A stretch of 64,000 bases of DNA from Pseudohongiella sp. (GTDB taxonomy: Bacteria; Pseudomonadota; Gammaproteobacteria; Pseudomonadales; Pseudohongiellaceae), in assembly GCA_030651695.1 (NCBI GenBank), contig JAUSCD010000035.1:62001-126000 (forward strand), in the 5' to 3' direction. Position numbers and translations under genes: made by a program. The notes below the pieces were generated by a model. That model saw nothing but the letters and a program-made list of their open reading frames with translations. It did no database searches and was not told the DNA's origin. Position 1 is the stretch's first letter; every line of letters starts with the position of its first letter. Positions 1-10,054 of the stretch are shown piece by piece.

Positions 1-499
1 TTATCCGGGCGCGTCGGCGGTTGTCGAGCAGATCATCCGCAAAGCCCCGAAGCGCCACATAGACCGTGTGCAATATCAATACCAGACCCAGGACATGTAT
101 CATATCGTGAACGGGACTGACCCCTGCCTGCACTCCCAGTACATACAGAAAAACCATAGAAAGAAGCACCAAGAGTGCTTTCAGCACACGTGGCCAGTTT
201 TCCGGGCGAAAATCGTCATCAAATACGTATCGGATCAGAAGCCAAAACAAGATTGCGAACGCGTCTGTCAGTACCAGCAGAAGATTACGGAGCAAGCCAT
301 ATTGCTGGTCCGGGATTGGCGCAGTCAGCATCACAAGCGCTGCGGCAATGATACCGCAAGCCATAAGAAGGTGTTTTACCCGGCTGGATGGCTCGCGGAG
401 CAACAAGGTTCCTAACAAGAGCACTTGACCCAGAATCATCGCACGAAGCATCAGATCGAATACGGCAAGCGTTGGCAGCGGAGTCAGATCCAGTTCCAT
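1..499 (-). CDS. Membrane-anchored AraC-type regulator, N-terminal part (truncated by window edge)
   Basis: Minus-strand frame open from ATG at 499-497 to the edge; hydrophobic segments followed by ...VALRGFADDLLDNRRRARI, resembling the linker of 7TM AraC regulators. Not in the ORF track because there is no stop in the window. Confidence 0.5.
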   Translation of the reverse strand, partial: MELDLTPLPTLAVFDLMLRAMILGQVLLLGTLLLREPSSRVKHLLMACGIIAAALVMLTAPIPDQQYGLLRNLLLVLTDAFAILFWLLIRYVFDDDFRPENWPRVLKALLVLLSMVFLYVLGVQAGVSPVHDMIHVLGLVLILHTVYVALRGFADDLLDNRRRARI

Positions 500-561
500 T
501 TAACAGTTATCGCCGGGAGGGTTAGCGCAGTGAGCATGATCGTCTGATTCTTGCACGATTC

Positions 562-1722
562 TCAATACAAGATCAAAAAGTTACCATCCGGCTTCACCAT
601 TACTGCAACAAAACTACGGTCCGGGATTTCCAGCTCTTCCAACTCAGGTAGAGGCACCCGATTACCTTCGATATCGAACAGGGCACGACGCAGAAACCCG
701 CCGCTGAAAAAACCACCGCCTTCGCCCCAGGAAATCAACTTGTAACCGGCACCATTAAAGGCCATCGCGGGGTGTTTTTCGCGTGCAGCAGCAGGTTCTG
801 CAGATACCAGTTCAGGCATGGAGTTGTCAGACATATTCAACTTTACTACCTGGCTTTGGCTCTCATACGCCAGCCAATGATCGCCTTCTTCGTCGCGGAC
901 GATATCATTAGTGCTGACAGGACAGGACGATAACTCCCATTCACTCAGCGCGTGCACTGGCTGATAAGACGTTTGTATATCACTGTGGGCATTTCTGGTC
1001 ACAACAAGCCGCTGCATGTGTCGTCCGGTATTGTTGATCGCAGAGCGGTACGCCACAATCAGCTCTCCCTGCTGATTAAACTCGGCTGCCAGTCCGCAGC
1101 AGGCGCAAGCACCCAGGGCCGCGTCGGCGATCATCACCTCTTCACCAAAGGTGCTGCCATAATCCTGCGACTCCAGCATAAATACCGAGCGCTGGTCTTC
1201 CCGGCTCACATCACCCGCCCCCCACACAATTGCGATGCGATTGCTGTAGCTTGAAATTTCAGCTGCGGCGTCAATGCCCTCCATGTTTTGTTCAACGATC
1301 GGACGTGGGGACTCAAAAGAAGATTTTTCTATGTTAGAGCGCGTGTAGACAAACTGTGACGGCCTGTCGACGAACCACAGAACATGCACCCTGCTTTCGC
1401 CGTCGATAGCGAGGTTGGCGCGATAGATTGGATCCTTGTAATTAAATGGCTCCTCGGAGACTTTCATCTCGGGTTTCCAGGATCCGGCGAGGTTGTCGTA
1501 ACGCGTGTAATACAGGTTACCCAGATATAGTCCGTTGTCAGGAAATTCCGGGCGGAAATATAGCAGGTGAGTGTCACCCCACTCATCGAACATGATCCGC
1601 GGATGGATACCGTCGTTCGGGACTCGCTGTAAATCAACAGAGGGTGGAGCAGACGGATCCGAGCATGCCGCCAGCAGTACCAGAACCAGACCGGCAAGTG
1701 CTGTACTAAAAGTTTTGTTCAC
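562..1722 (-). CDS. Predicted lipoprotein, sialidase-like (BNR/beta-propeller) fold
   Basis: Signal peptide with lipobox (LLAACS); repeated short beta-strand/Asp-rich blocks; motif GACACCGLA...YR...SSCPVS. Confidence 0.55.
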   Translation of the reverse strand: MNKTFSTALAGLVLVLLAACSDPSAPPSVDLQRVPNDGIHPRIMFDEWGDTHLLYFRPEFPDNGLYLGNLYYTRYDNLAGSWKPEMKVSEEPFNYKDPIYRANLAIDGESRVHVLWFVDRPSQFVYTRSNIEKSSFESPRPIVEQNMEGIDAAAEISSYSNRIAIVWGAGDVSREDQRSVFMLESQDYGSTFGEEVMIADAALGACACCGLAAEFNQQGELIVAYRSAINNTGRHMQRLVVTRNAHSDIQTSYQPVHALSEWELSSCPVSTNDIVRDEEGDHWLAYESQSQVVKLNMSDNSMPELVSAEPAAAREKHPAMAFNGAGYKLISWGEGGGFFSGGFLRRALFDIEGNRVPLPELEELEIPDRSFVAVMVKPDGNFLILY

Positions 1723-1792
1723 GTCTTAAGTCCTCGTACCAATATCATCGTTTTTGTCCGGCAGAGGGCGTAAACAATGCAAACGTGAAGAT

Positions 1793-1819
1793 GCGGGAGC
1801 GCCTCAGAGGCACTCCCGC
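1793..1819 (-). terminator. Stem-loop downstream of the SYLF gene
   Basis: GCGGGAGCGCCTC-A-GAGGCACTCCCGC inverted repeat with one mismatch, directly after the minus-strand stop at 1837; T-rich on the minus strand beyond it. Confidence 0.55.
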
Positions 1820-1836
1820 AGTATCGCTGTTCCCGT

Positions 1837-2400
1837 TCAGGGCACGATATGGGTGATTTTGGTACCTTCAACACTAACACCAGCCATCAAACCCTGCTGA
1901 TTGAAGATAAATGCGTAAGCATCGTCCTGAATGGAGGTCGAAGAAATGTTCGCCGCCGCTCCTTCATTCATCACCACCACAGTTGGTCCTACACCCACTT
2001 CCCAGCCTTTGGAGTCCTGAAGATAGGTCAGGGCGGCGTCGGTCATCAGAAACACGGCATAGCCGTATGATTGCGCACCAGCCTGCAAACCCCATGAACC
2101 GGTAAACGAGTTGTAGTACTGGGGCGCCATACCATCCTGCAGGAGAACGCCTTCACCGTAGGCGCCACCAAAAACCAGGCCCGCTTTAACAATGTTAGGG
2201 AAAACCAGTACCGCTTTGGCGCGATCACCAAAGTCAGCCGCGACTTGGTTAGTACTATAGAGCTGAGCCAATGCCTCTTGCGCATCGCGGTGCAGTTCTG
2301 CGGCAGTTTCTGCCTGAGCGCTCATCAGCATGCCTGACAGCAATACACCGGCGGCCAGTTGAAATACAGATTTACGTTGCTGGTTAGTCATATTTTGCAT
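1837..2400 (-). CDS. SYLF (YSC84-like) lipid-binding domain protein, secreted
   Basis: FGDRAKAVLVFPNIVKAGLVFGGAYGEGVLL...SWGLQAGAQSYGYAVFLMTDAAL matches the SYLF pattern; start set at MQNMTNQQRK with signal peptide rather than the longer ORF start 2454. Confidence 0.8.
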   Translation of the reverse strand: MQNMTNQQRKSVFQLAAGVLLSGMLMSAQAETAAELHRDAQEALAQLYSTNQVAADFGDRAKAVLVFPNIVKAGLVFGGAYGEGVLLQDGMAPQYYNSFTGSWGLQAGAQSYGYAVFLMTDAALTYLQDSKGWEVGVGPTVVVMNEGAAANISSTSIQDDAYAFIFNQQGLMAGVSVEGTKITHIVP

Positions 2401-2870
2401 CCTCGTTTGTTCAGGGTATTCCCTGAGAGAAGTATGGTTGACGAAACAGGACAATCCGGTCTGTACGCAAACTCACACTTCTGTCAAAAAACGTTTGCTT
2501 CATTAGACTTAACGCGAGAAACGAAAAAATATTCCCTCGAGCTTCAGCAGTATCTCTTCTCACCACGGAACCGGCAAACTTATCGTGCGAACCACGCTTT
2601 TTGCCACCGGTACTGGCATCGACAAATTTTAACGTCAAAGACATTTTACCAGGCATTCCAAAGAATTTTTGCCAAACCCAGATTGTCACGACTAACGGAA
2701 GAACATAGTTCGGTATCACGTCTTGCTTGCAGCGGCAACGATATCCCTACGCATGGAAAGACGTTGTTTTGGGTTTAAGGGCAGAGTACGCTAAGGGAGG
2801 TTGGCAAGTCAGCGCGGAGCAACAGCTTCAGGCGTGCCGCCATTAATTACATATTTTTTACATCAGGAGA

Positions 2871-3062
2871 ATGATGCCAATGGACATTCAGGTGAGCGGT
2901 ATTCTGGGTTTGCTTTGGTTAATAGTAGTTATCTGGGCCATTATTCAGGTCGCCCAGAGTTCGGCCAGCGGGATGGCAAAATTGTTATGGATAATACTGA
3001 TGCTGTTCCTGCCCGTGGCAGGTGTGATCATATGGTATTTAATGGGTCCGAAAGCCAGATAG
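2871..3062 (+). CDS. PLDc_N domain small membrane protein
   Basis: VSGILGLLWLIVVIWAIIQVAQS...LLWIILMLFLPVAGVIIWYLMGPKAR typical of PLDc_N proteins. Confidence 0.8.
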   Translation: MMPMDIQVSGILGLLWLIVVIWAIIQVAQSSASGMAKLLWIILMLFLPVAGVIIWYLMGPKAR

Positions 3063-3073
3063 GCAGACGGAGT

Positions 3074-3571
3074 TCATTCCTGGATTCGATTGTTTGAAGG
3101 CGCCGGGCGCGGAGACAATGGCACGTGCCGCGCAACACTGACAAACAGTGCGCCTGCAACGGCCCCACCCAGAGCCATCAGCAGCAGACAAAACAAATCC
3201 CTGGTTGCGCCAACCAGCAGAGCTACTGGCGACAGATAATTCACCACTGAATTTCCGATAAACACTGCAACAGCACCTGCCGCGGCGAACCACAGCACCG
3301 TTTGTCCGGGCAGGCGGCGGCTTATGAACCACGCCACAACGAAGGCGACCAGGAACGAAGGCAGCACAACGTAGGCAGCATAAGTGGGACTGAACCCACT
3401 GAAAACATCTGCCAGAGTAGTCGTAATTCTGACACCCGGCGTTATGTCTGCACCAATGCCCGCCAGCGCATTCAGATTGAACTGCGACTGCACGACAGAC
3501 CCCCAAATGGTCGCGACCACAAGGGCTGTGATAAAGGCTAACAAAAGACGTGGAATTGTGGCCTGATGCAT
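3074..3571 (-). CDS. Hypothetical integral membrane protein
   Basis: 165 aa, four hydrophobic segments; abuts the upstream sugar dehydrogenase gene at 3571. Confidence 0.6.
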   Translation of the reverse strand: MHQATIPRLLLAFITALVVATIWGSVVQSQFNLNALAGIGADITPGVRITTTLADVFSGFSPTYAAYVVLPSFLVAFVVAWFISRRLPGQTVLWFAAAGAVAVFIGNSVVNYLSPVALLVGATRDLFCLLLMALGGAVAGALFVSVARHVPLSPRPAPSNNRIQE

Positions 3572-4734
3572 TATTGACTCCCTGTACCTTCAGCGACCGA
3601 TTCGATTCCTGCGGTTATATCCATTTCAGAAAGGGGAATTACACGCAGCAATTGACCCTCAGGTTCATCTGTTAACAGATAGAGCGCGCCATCCGGGCCA
3701 CTGCGCACATCACGAATGCGCTGGTTCAATTCGGTGAACAGAATTTCCTGCTCACCGGGCACACCCGAAGCATCCAGCGGGACACGCCGCACACTCTCTT
3801 CGGCCAGAGCAGCAACAAACAGGCTGCCCTGCCATTGAGGAAAGCGGCTGCTCTGGTAGAGCGTCATGCCCGCGGGCGCAATTGATGGCGTCCAGTGCAA
3901 GACTGGTTGTTCCATTCCCGCGTATTGCGTAAATGGCGTAATGGCTGCGCGACTGTAGTCGCGCCCATAACTGATGATCGGCCAGCCGTAATTGGCGCCG
4001 GGAACAATTCTGTTCAACTCATCGCCACCGCGCGGGCCATGCTCATGGGCGTACAAGGTGTCCCCACTGGGCACTAGTGCCTGCACATGCCTGTGCCCAT
4101 AGCTATAGATTTCGGGACGTACGTCGGAGCGCCCCACAAACGGATTGTCCGGCGGAACCGTCCCGTCGCGGTTAATACGAATAATTTTTGCGTGATGGGT
4201 GTCGAGTCTTTGTGCATCCTCGCGGAAATAGAATCCATCTCCGGTTCCCACTACCAGCGTGCCATCATCCAGCCAGGCCATGCGACCTCCGGAATGCGCA
4301 TCACCCGATTTTGCCGGAAGAGCAGTAAAGACAGGTGTCAGGTCAACCAATTGCTGCCCGTCAAATCGTGCGTGTGCTATACGAAGACTATTGGCATCCA
4401 TGTCTCCATGAGCATAAGACAAATAGATAGTCTGACTGCTGGCAAAGTCCTGAGCCAGGAGAACATCAAACAGGCCGGCCTGCCCTGATACAAAGATCTC
4501 AGGCAGCCCGCTGATTGGTGCCGGCACAAGCCCGCTTTCGTCTATCAGACGCAAACGCCCCGGGCGCTCGGTAACCAACATGCGCTCATCAGGAAGAAAA
4601 GCGACACTCCACGGATGCTCGAGTGCGTCAGTGATAGTGTCGATATGGTATTCGTGTGCCGGGCGGTGTGCCGGCTGCGCAAACACAACAGTTACCCAAA
4701 CTGAAAGCAGAGCTGATACTGTTAGCTTGTTCAT
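3571..4734 (-). CDS. PQQ-dependent sugar dehydrogenase (soluble aldose/sorbosone dehydrogenase family)
   Basis: Signal peptide; LEHPWSVAFLPDERMLVTERPGRLRLID, GHRHVQALVP, HEHGPRGGDELNRIVPGANYGWP motifs. Confidence 0.9.
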   Translation of the reverse strand: MNKLTVSALLSVWVTVVFAQPAHRPAHEYHIDTITDALEHPWSVAFLPDERMLVTERPGRLRLIDESGLVPAPISGLPEIFVSGQAGLFDVLLAQDFASSQTIYLSYAHGDMDANSLRIAHARFDGQQLVDLTPVFTALPAKSGDAHSGGRMAWLDDGTLVVGTGDGFYFREDAQRLDTHHAKIIRINRDGTVPPDNPFVGRSDVRPEIYSYGHRHVQALVPSGDTLYAHEHGPRGGDELNRIVPGANYGWPIISYGRDYSRAAITPFTQYAGMEQPVLHWTPSIAPAGMTLYQSSRFPQWQGSLFVAALAEESVRRVPLDASGVPGEQEILFTELNQRIRDVRSGPDGALYLLTDEPEGQLLRVIPLSEMDITAGIESVAEGTGSQ

Positions 4735-4965
4735 CCGTGTTTCCCTCCTGCCATTGAGCTTTCTCCCTTGAACACCGGGAGATTTCGTTTAATTGTTTCA
4801 GTCTTTGCTCAAGCATGATTTATCTGCAATCACTTGTATGTTCGCAACCGATCATAGTGATCGCGATAGCAAACGCTCTATCCTGGAATTGGGAGTCATA
4901 AGCGGTGTTATGATCAATAGATGGCGCACATTGGACTCTTACAAGAATTCGCGATAATTTTAACA

Positions 4966-5886
4966 ATGAAGCGGTGGAGGAATGATTTGAAAAAAACAAT
5001 GCGATACTGGTGGCACATCGTGCGCGACTCCGGAAAACTCTGGGTTGAGTGCAATGCATTCAACCATGCGGGGTCACTGGCTTTCTACACACTTTTTTCC
5101 CTGGCTCCAACTGTCATTATTGCGGTGGCTGTACTTGGCCTTGCGTTGGGCGAAGAAGCCGCTCAAGGTCAGATTGTCACCCAGTTTCAGGATGTCATGG
5201 GTACCGAAGCAGCTTCTGTGGTAGAGGAAGCAATCTCAAATTCCCGCATAGAAAACAGCGGAGTCTTTCCTCTTGTTGCCGGGGTCGTTGCACTAATGGT
5301 GGGTGCAACAACGGTGTTCGCGCAAATGCAATATTCTCTCAACTATCTGTGGGGAGTGCGGCCAAAACCCAGCCGCAACAGCATCCTGCTATTTATCCGA
5401 AAGCGTTTTTTCTCGCTAATGGTGGTGATCGCGATAGGTTTCATTCTGCTGGTTTCTCTGGTGTTGGGAGTCGCTCTGCGGGCGAGTCTGGAGTTCAGCT
5501 CCCGCTTTTTGCCTGCCGTGGACATGCTCATCAACGGTGCGGAACTGCTGGTTTCTTTTATGGTGGTTACCCTGCTATTTGCAACGATTTTTAAAGTCCT
5601 GCCTGATGTGGTGCTAAAGTGGCGCCAAGTGCTTTTGGGAGGCTTGGTGACAGCACTGTTATTTACACTCGGGCGCTACGCCATTGCTGCATACCTCGCG
5701 TATACAGCGCCAGCGTCTGCATTCGGGGCGGCAGGGGCTGTCGTGTTAATTCTGATGTGGGTGTACTACTCGTCTCTGATTCTCATGTTTGGAGCGGCAT
5801 TCACAAAGGTTCACATGCAAGCGCAGGGCGCCCCTGTACATCCCAGAAACACAGCGGTGTTAGTGGAGAGCAAATTACTGGTATAG
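4966..5886 (+). CDS. YihY/BrkB family membrane protein
   Basis: NHAGSLAFYTLFSLAPTVIIAVAVLG...GARTTVFAQMQYSLNYLW-like core and ...ILMWVYYSSLILMFGAAFT; start set at MKRWRNDLKK. Confidence 0.88.
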   Translation: MKRWRNDLKKTMRYWWHIVRDSGKLWVECNAFNHAGSLAFYTLFSLAPTVIIAVAVLGLALGEEAAQGQIVTQFQDVMGTEAASVVEEAISNSRIENSGVFPLVAGVVALMVGATTVFAQMQYSLNYLWGVRPKPSRNSILLFIRKRFFSLMVVIAIGFILLVSLVLGVALRASLEFSSRFLPAVDMLINGAELLVSFMVVTLLFATIFKVLPDVVLKWRQVLLGGLVTALLFTLGRYAIAAYLAYTAPASAFGAAGAVVLILMWVYYSSLILMFGAAFTKVHMQAQGAPVHPRNTAVLVESKLLV

Positions 5887-5950
5887 CTGACCACTCCGCC
5901 GGCGCTCATGGAATTTCTTACCACACAGTTATATTCAGGAGTTGTGAGAT

Positions 5951-6109
5951 ATGGGTATTGGAACCATTATTTTGATTGTCCTCATTCTTATTCTCGTAGG
6001 AGCCGTGCCTGCCTGGCCACACAGCAGGAATTGGGGTTATGCGCCAAGCGGTGTCATAGGCGTAATTCTTCTGATACTGCTTATTATGATATTGACAGGA
6101 AGGATGTAG
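5951..6109 (+). CDS. DUF3309-type small membrane protein (52 aa)
   Basis: MGIGTIILIVLILILVGAVPAWPHSRNWGYAPSGVIGVILLILLIMILTGRM; AGGAG ribosome-binding site upstream. Absent from the supplied track. Confidence 0.85.
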   Translation: MGIGTIILIVLILILVGAVPAWPHSRNWGYAPSGVIGVILLILLIMILTGRM

Positions 6110-6216
6110 CCAGGAAGCACTATACGGGCTTTACCCTATTCCCCGGCGGTCCGGATATTGGCATAGTTCTGCTGAATATCAGTCGAACAGTCAGACCATG
6201 AAAGAGGTTTTGTTTA

Positions 6217-6972
6217 ATGGCACTTCTTGGCGGGAGTCTGGGATACAACATTTTGAAAGCTTACGCTGGCAATGGCACGAAAGTAGGCCTTTCCGAGGCT
6301 ACCTCCTATGCGGGAAAAAGCAAGCTCGAGATTCTTTTAGGCAAGGATTTCCTGACAGATGTCAAAGGATCGGTTGTTATTGATTTCGGTTGTGGAAACG
6401 GAGAGCAGGCCGTGGAAATGGCGAAACATGGCGCCGCCAAAGTGATAGGCGTGGATATTGTAGATAGATATCTGGAGATGGGTCGCCAGACAGCGAAGAA
6501 CCAGGGCGTGTCAGATATTTGTGAATTTGTTAGAAATCCATCAGAAAAAGCTGACTACATTATCGCTCTGGATTCATTTGAGCATTTTGAGAACCCTGAA
6601 TCCATTCTGGAAACCATGCATAGCATGTTGAAACCCTGTGGAGCGGTGATAGCATCCTTCGGACCCACCTGGTTCCACCCGTATGGCGGACATCTTTTTT
6701 CAGTATTTCCCTGGGCTCACCTGGTGTTTACCGAAAGTGTATTAATCAGATGGCGCTCGGGTTTCAAGTCTGATGGAGCAACGAAATTCAATGAGGTGGA
6801 AGGTGGTCTGAATCAGATGACTATCCGGCGTTTTAAAAAGATAGTTGAGCGTAGTGGATTTTTTATCGAGGAACTCGAACCGGTTCCGATCAAAAAGCTG
6901 AAATGGCTGGCAAATCCCCTCACGCAGGAATTCACTACCTCAATAGTCAGATGTAAATTGTTGCCCAGATGA
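6217..6972 (+). CDS. Class I SAM-dependent methyltransferase
   Basis: VVIDFGCGNGEQAVEMAKHGAAKVIGVDIVDRYLEMGRQ and IIALDSFEHFENPESILETMHSMLKPCG. Confidence 0.85.
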   Translation: MALLGGSLGYNILKAYAGNGTKVGLSEATSYAGKSKLEILLGKDFLTDVKGSVVIDFGCGNGEQAVEMAKHGAAKVIGVDIVDRYLEMGRQTAKNQGVSDICEFVRNPSEKADYIIALDSFEHFENPESILETMHSMLKPCGAVIASFGPTWFHPYGGHLFSVFPWAHLVFTESVLIRWRSGFKSDGATKFNEVEGGLNQMTIRRFKKIVERSGFFIEELEPVPIKKLKWLANPLTQEFTTSIVRCKLLPR

Positions 6973-6986
6973 TTGCCTGATCCAAT

Positions 6987-9083
6987 TCAGAGGGCCAACT
7001 GTCCATCTCCATCTGGTCGATACACGCGTAACTTCCTGGCCAACACTTTCAGTCGCACAGCCAGTTTGCGGATTCTGTGTTGATGCTCATGATTACCGGC
7101 CACTTCATAGAGCAACGAATTAAGCTCCCTGGCACAAGCATCCAATTCGTTTTTTTGTTGCGGGCACTTGCCACTCAATCTTTCAAAATAGGTTTTGAAA
7201 GCCTCCCCGGGTGCGCGCGCCATGTCGGTATTCTCCAGCAGTGAGGAGAATTTCAGGCAAAGCTCAATCAAGGGATCACCACGCGCCCGATTTCTGAAAT
7301 ACTGCACTCCGGCGATCGCACCCAGGATAGTCAACAAAAGAAACACCAGAATATAGGGCAGCCAACGCAACCCTTCTTCGCCTAACAGATCGGTTAATAG
7401 TTCAAGCTGAGTCGTTTCGTCATAACTGACAACCCAGCGGTACCAGGAATACTCGATCCAGTCCAAGCGCAACCGCAGCGCATTCAGCAAAGCATTGTCA
7501 CGCAATGCCATCAAAGCAAAGGCTGTGTCCTGCGGGTTTTCGCTGGTTTGGCGTAACAACATGTCGGCACCATCGTTAATACGCTCAGGCGCTACAGCTG
7601 CTGTAGGATCAGCCAGTTGCCAACCCTCACCTTCGTACCAGACCTCCACCCAGGCATGAGCGTTGTATTGATAGACAATCAGGTAGTCATCAAAACGATT
7701 GTATTCTGCGCCCTGGTAACCGACGACCACGCGCGCAGGTATACCGGCTGCCCTGAGCAGAAACACCGTGGATCCCGCATAATGCTCACAAAAACCCTGG
7801 CGTTGATCAAACAAAAACGCATCGATCCCATTGTCCTGCATAATTGGCGGATACAGCGTATAAAAATACTCCTGCTCGCTGAATCTCGACAGGATTGCGT
7901 TGGTTAACGCTCTGTCTTCCGGGAATTGTTCACGCAACTGCAGTGCAAGTTCACGGGCACGCGGATTACCATCACCAGGCAGTTGTGTTGCACGAAGTCG
8001 TGCCCGACTGCCAAGTTCAGGGTCCGTAATTGCATCCAGATGCGATCGCACGTTGTAACGCAACCGTTGCGTCACGGGCCTGGAGCTAAGCAGACTGCTG
8101 TTGCTATCCAAAAACACACCCGGACTGATGACCTGCGCGACATTGATACCGTACAACCAGTTCTGCTGGGTTGGTTCCATGATCATGTTGTAATCAAGTA
8201 CGCGAGACTGACCGGCAGCACCACGGAACTCACGATCAACACGCGGACGTACAAAAAAGTCGTTACGCGACCATGTCGTTCCATCGAATTCGTCCAGCAC
8301 GACACCTCGCCAGTACAGTTCCGGCGGCAAGGGGTTACCTGAATTGAACTTGGCTCTGAAAGCTATGTCAGTTGAACGTGCCAGTGAACTGATGTCTCCC
8401 GGCGTCATTCTGTCCGTAACGCCGGTTGTGTTGCCATTGGCGGGTACAGACACTGACATCAGCGGTGCAATCCTGGGCACCATCACAAACAGAACCATCA
8501 TCAATGGAATCGCCTGCAGCATCAAGGTGCTGGCCATTTTAAGATTGCGTGTTTGTACAGTTCTCACAGAGCCAGAAGATGACAGCCGATTCAGAGAAAT
8601 CATCGAAGCCAGCACCAGCATAGACAGCACCAGATTATAGGCGCCTGCCAACATACTTTGGGAATAAATGAACCCGGTCATCAACAGCAAAAACGACAGG
8701 GTGTTGACGATATAAATATCCCGGCGATGCTGCATTTCCAGCAGTTTCAGCATGCAACCCGAGATCAACAAGGTCACTGTGGCATCCACATTGATGCCTG
8801 TATCACGGTATTGCCACATCGTGGTGGCTGCGACCAACAGCAAGGCCCCGGTTCTTGACCAGCGGCCGGGGTACTCAGCACGACCCGTGAATATCATCCA
8901 GCGCCATAACACGCAGATTATGCTCAGGCCAATCAACCAGACTGGCATACGCGTCAGATGTGGCAGCACCAACAAAACCATCAATAACAACATCCAGAAC
9001 AGACCGGCTCTGGGAATTGCAGCAGCGGCTCCTACAGTCACTGGCCGGGCCGTCCTGTTTGCTGTTTGTTCAGTTACGACCAC
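6987..9083 (-). CDS. TgpA-like transmembrane transglutaminase (DUF3488/transglutaminase core/DUF4129)
   Basis: Multiple N-terminal TM helices; QGFCEHYAGSTVFLLRAAGIPARVVVGYQGAEYN...HAWVEVWYEGEGWQLADPT transglutaminase core. Confidence 0.92.
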   Translation of the reverse strand: MVVTEQTANRTARPVTVGAAAAIPRAGLFWMLLLMVLLVLPHLTRMPVWLIGLSIICVLWRWMIFTGRAEYPGRWSRTGALLLVAATTMWQYRDTGINVDATVTLLISGCMLKLLEMQHRRDIYIVNTLSFLLLMTGFIYSQSMLAGAYNLVLSMLVLASMISLNRLSSSGSVRTVQTRNLKMASTLMLQAIPLMMVLFVMVPRIAPLMSVSVPANGNTTGVTDRMTPGDISSLARSTDIAFRAKFNSGNPLPPELYWRGVVLDEFDGTTWSRNDFFVRPRVDREFRGAAGQSRVLDYNMIMEPTQQNWLYGINVAQVISPGVFLDSNSSLLSSRPVTQRLRYNVRSHLDAITDPELGSRARLRATQLPGDGNPRARELALQLREQFPEDRALTNAILSRFSEQEYFYTLYPPIMQDNGIDAFLFDQRQGFCEHYAGSTVFLLRAAGIPARVVVGYQGAEYNRFDDYLIVYQYNAHAWVEVWYEGEGWQLADPTAAVAPERINDGADMLLRQTSENPQDTAFALMALRDNALLNALRLRLDWIEYSWYRWVVSYDETTQLELLTDLLGEEGLRWLPYILVFLLLTILGAIAGVQYFRNRARGDPLIELCLKFSSLLENTDMARAPGEAFKTYFERLSGKCPQQKNELDACARELNSLLYEVAGNHEHQHRIRKLAVRLKVLARKLRVYRPDGDGQLAL

Positions 9084-10054
9084 AGCGCCAGTGCCTCCAG
9101 CAAACTGTGTTTATGACGTTCGCCACGATCCGGAGCAAACATCAGGCCAGGCAATCGCAGACCAAAGTCTATTCCTTGCTCTGACATCTGCAGCACCAGA
9201 TAACACAAACACGACAAACGTACTTCATCCGGCGCACCGGCAAACATACTCCAGTCAAGCATCACTTCGCGATCACAGGGGTCAGAGAATTGTTTGGTTT
9301 TCAGACCCTGTCCGCGTGCCAGCGACTTCCATGCAATCTGGCGCCGGGTATCACCTGGCTGGTAGTCGCGAAGCCCGTAAAAATCAGCATGCCCGGTGAC
9401 TGATGAACTGTGTTCACCGTCGTCGGCCCGCGAATGTATGGATGGCAGTTCACACTGCTGTGGCTGTGGATAAACCAGGCATGACATATTGAGATCGGGA
9501 CGCGCCCATGCCTGCCACAACCCAAGCGGGAACACAGTCTGAATCATCAGACGTGGCGCTTTCATACGACCCCGCTGCACTGCAGGCACTGGTAAAAATA
9601 CTTCCACAACGGTGTTTTCGACCAGGCTGAAGCACTCAAAAACTGCTTTCCCTGCTCCGATGCTGACGCCGTCGCGCGCGCGTTTGTCAGTGCGCTGCAC
9701 TCGCACTTTGAAGATGGCATTATCACCGGCAAAACACGGCTCAGCATCAAACCCATTCAGGGTCAGCCCCTGAAGATTCGAAAACGTATGTAAAACAGTC
9801 AACAGAAATACGCTTATCATCAGAAACGACAAAGCAAATGCGAGACTGAGTTCGTAGTTGGCGGCGCCAATAAAAACCGCAAGCGCGGTCGCAATAAACA
9901 ACATACCTTGACCAACAGGCAGGATGTAGATATTGCGGCGACCCAACTTAACGGAGTGGCTTGCTGGCACCCTTCTGGATAACCAGTCCAGATGCCAGCG
10001 TTCAAAACGCCATTTTATGTGGTCGCGAAAACGTCGACGGTATTGAGTATCCAC
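9074..10054 (-). CDS. DUF58 domain-containing protein
   Basis: GLRDYQPGDTRRQIAWKSLARGQGLKTKQFSDPCDREVMLDW; overlaps neighbours in the MoxR/DUF58/transglutaminase operon. Confidence 0.9.
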   Translation of the reverse strand: MDTQYRRRFRDHIKWRFERWHLDWLSRRVPASHSVKLGRRNIYILPVGQGMLFIATALAVFIGAANYELSLAFALSFLMISVFLLTVLHTFSNLQGLTLNGFDAEPCFAGDNAIFKVRVQRTDKRARDGVSIGAGKAVFECFSLVENTVVEVFLPVPAVQRGRMKAPRLMIQTVFPLGLWQAWARPDLNMSCLVYPQPQQCELPSIHSRADDGEHSSSVTGHADFYGLRDYQPGDTRRQIAWKSLARGQGLKTKQFSDPCDREVMLDWSMFAGAPDEVRLSCLCYLVLQMSEQGIDFGLRLPGLMFAPDRGERHKHSLLEALALWS

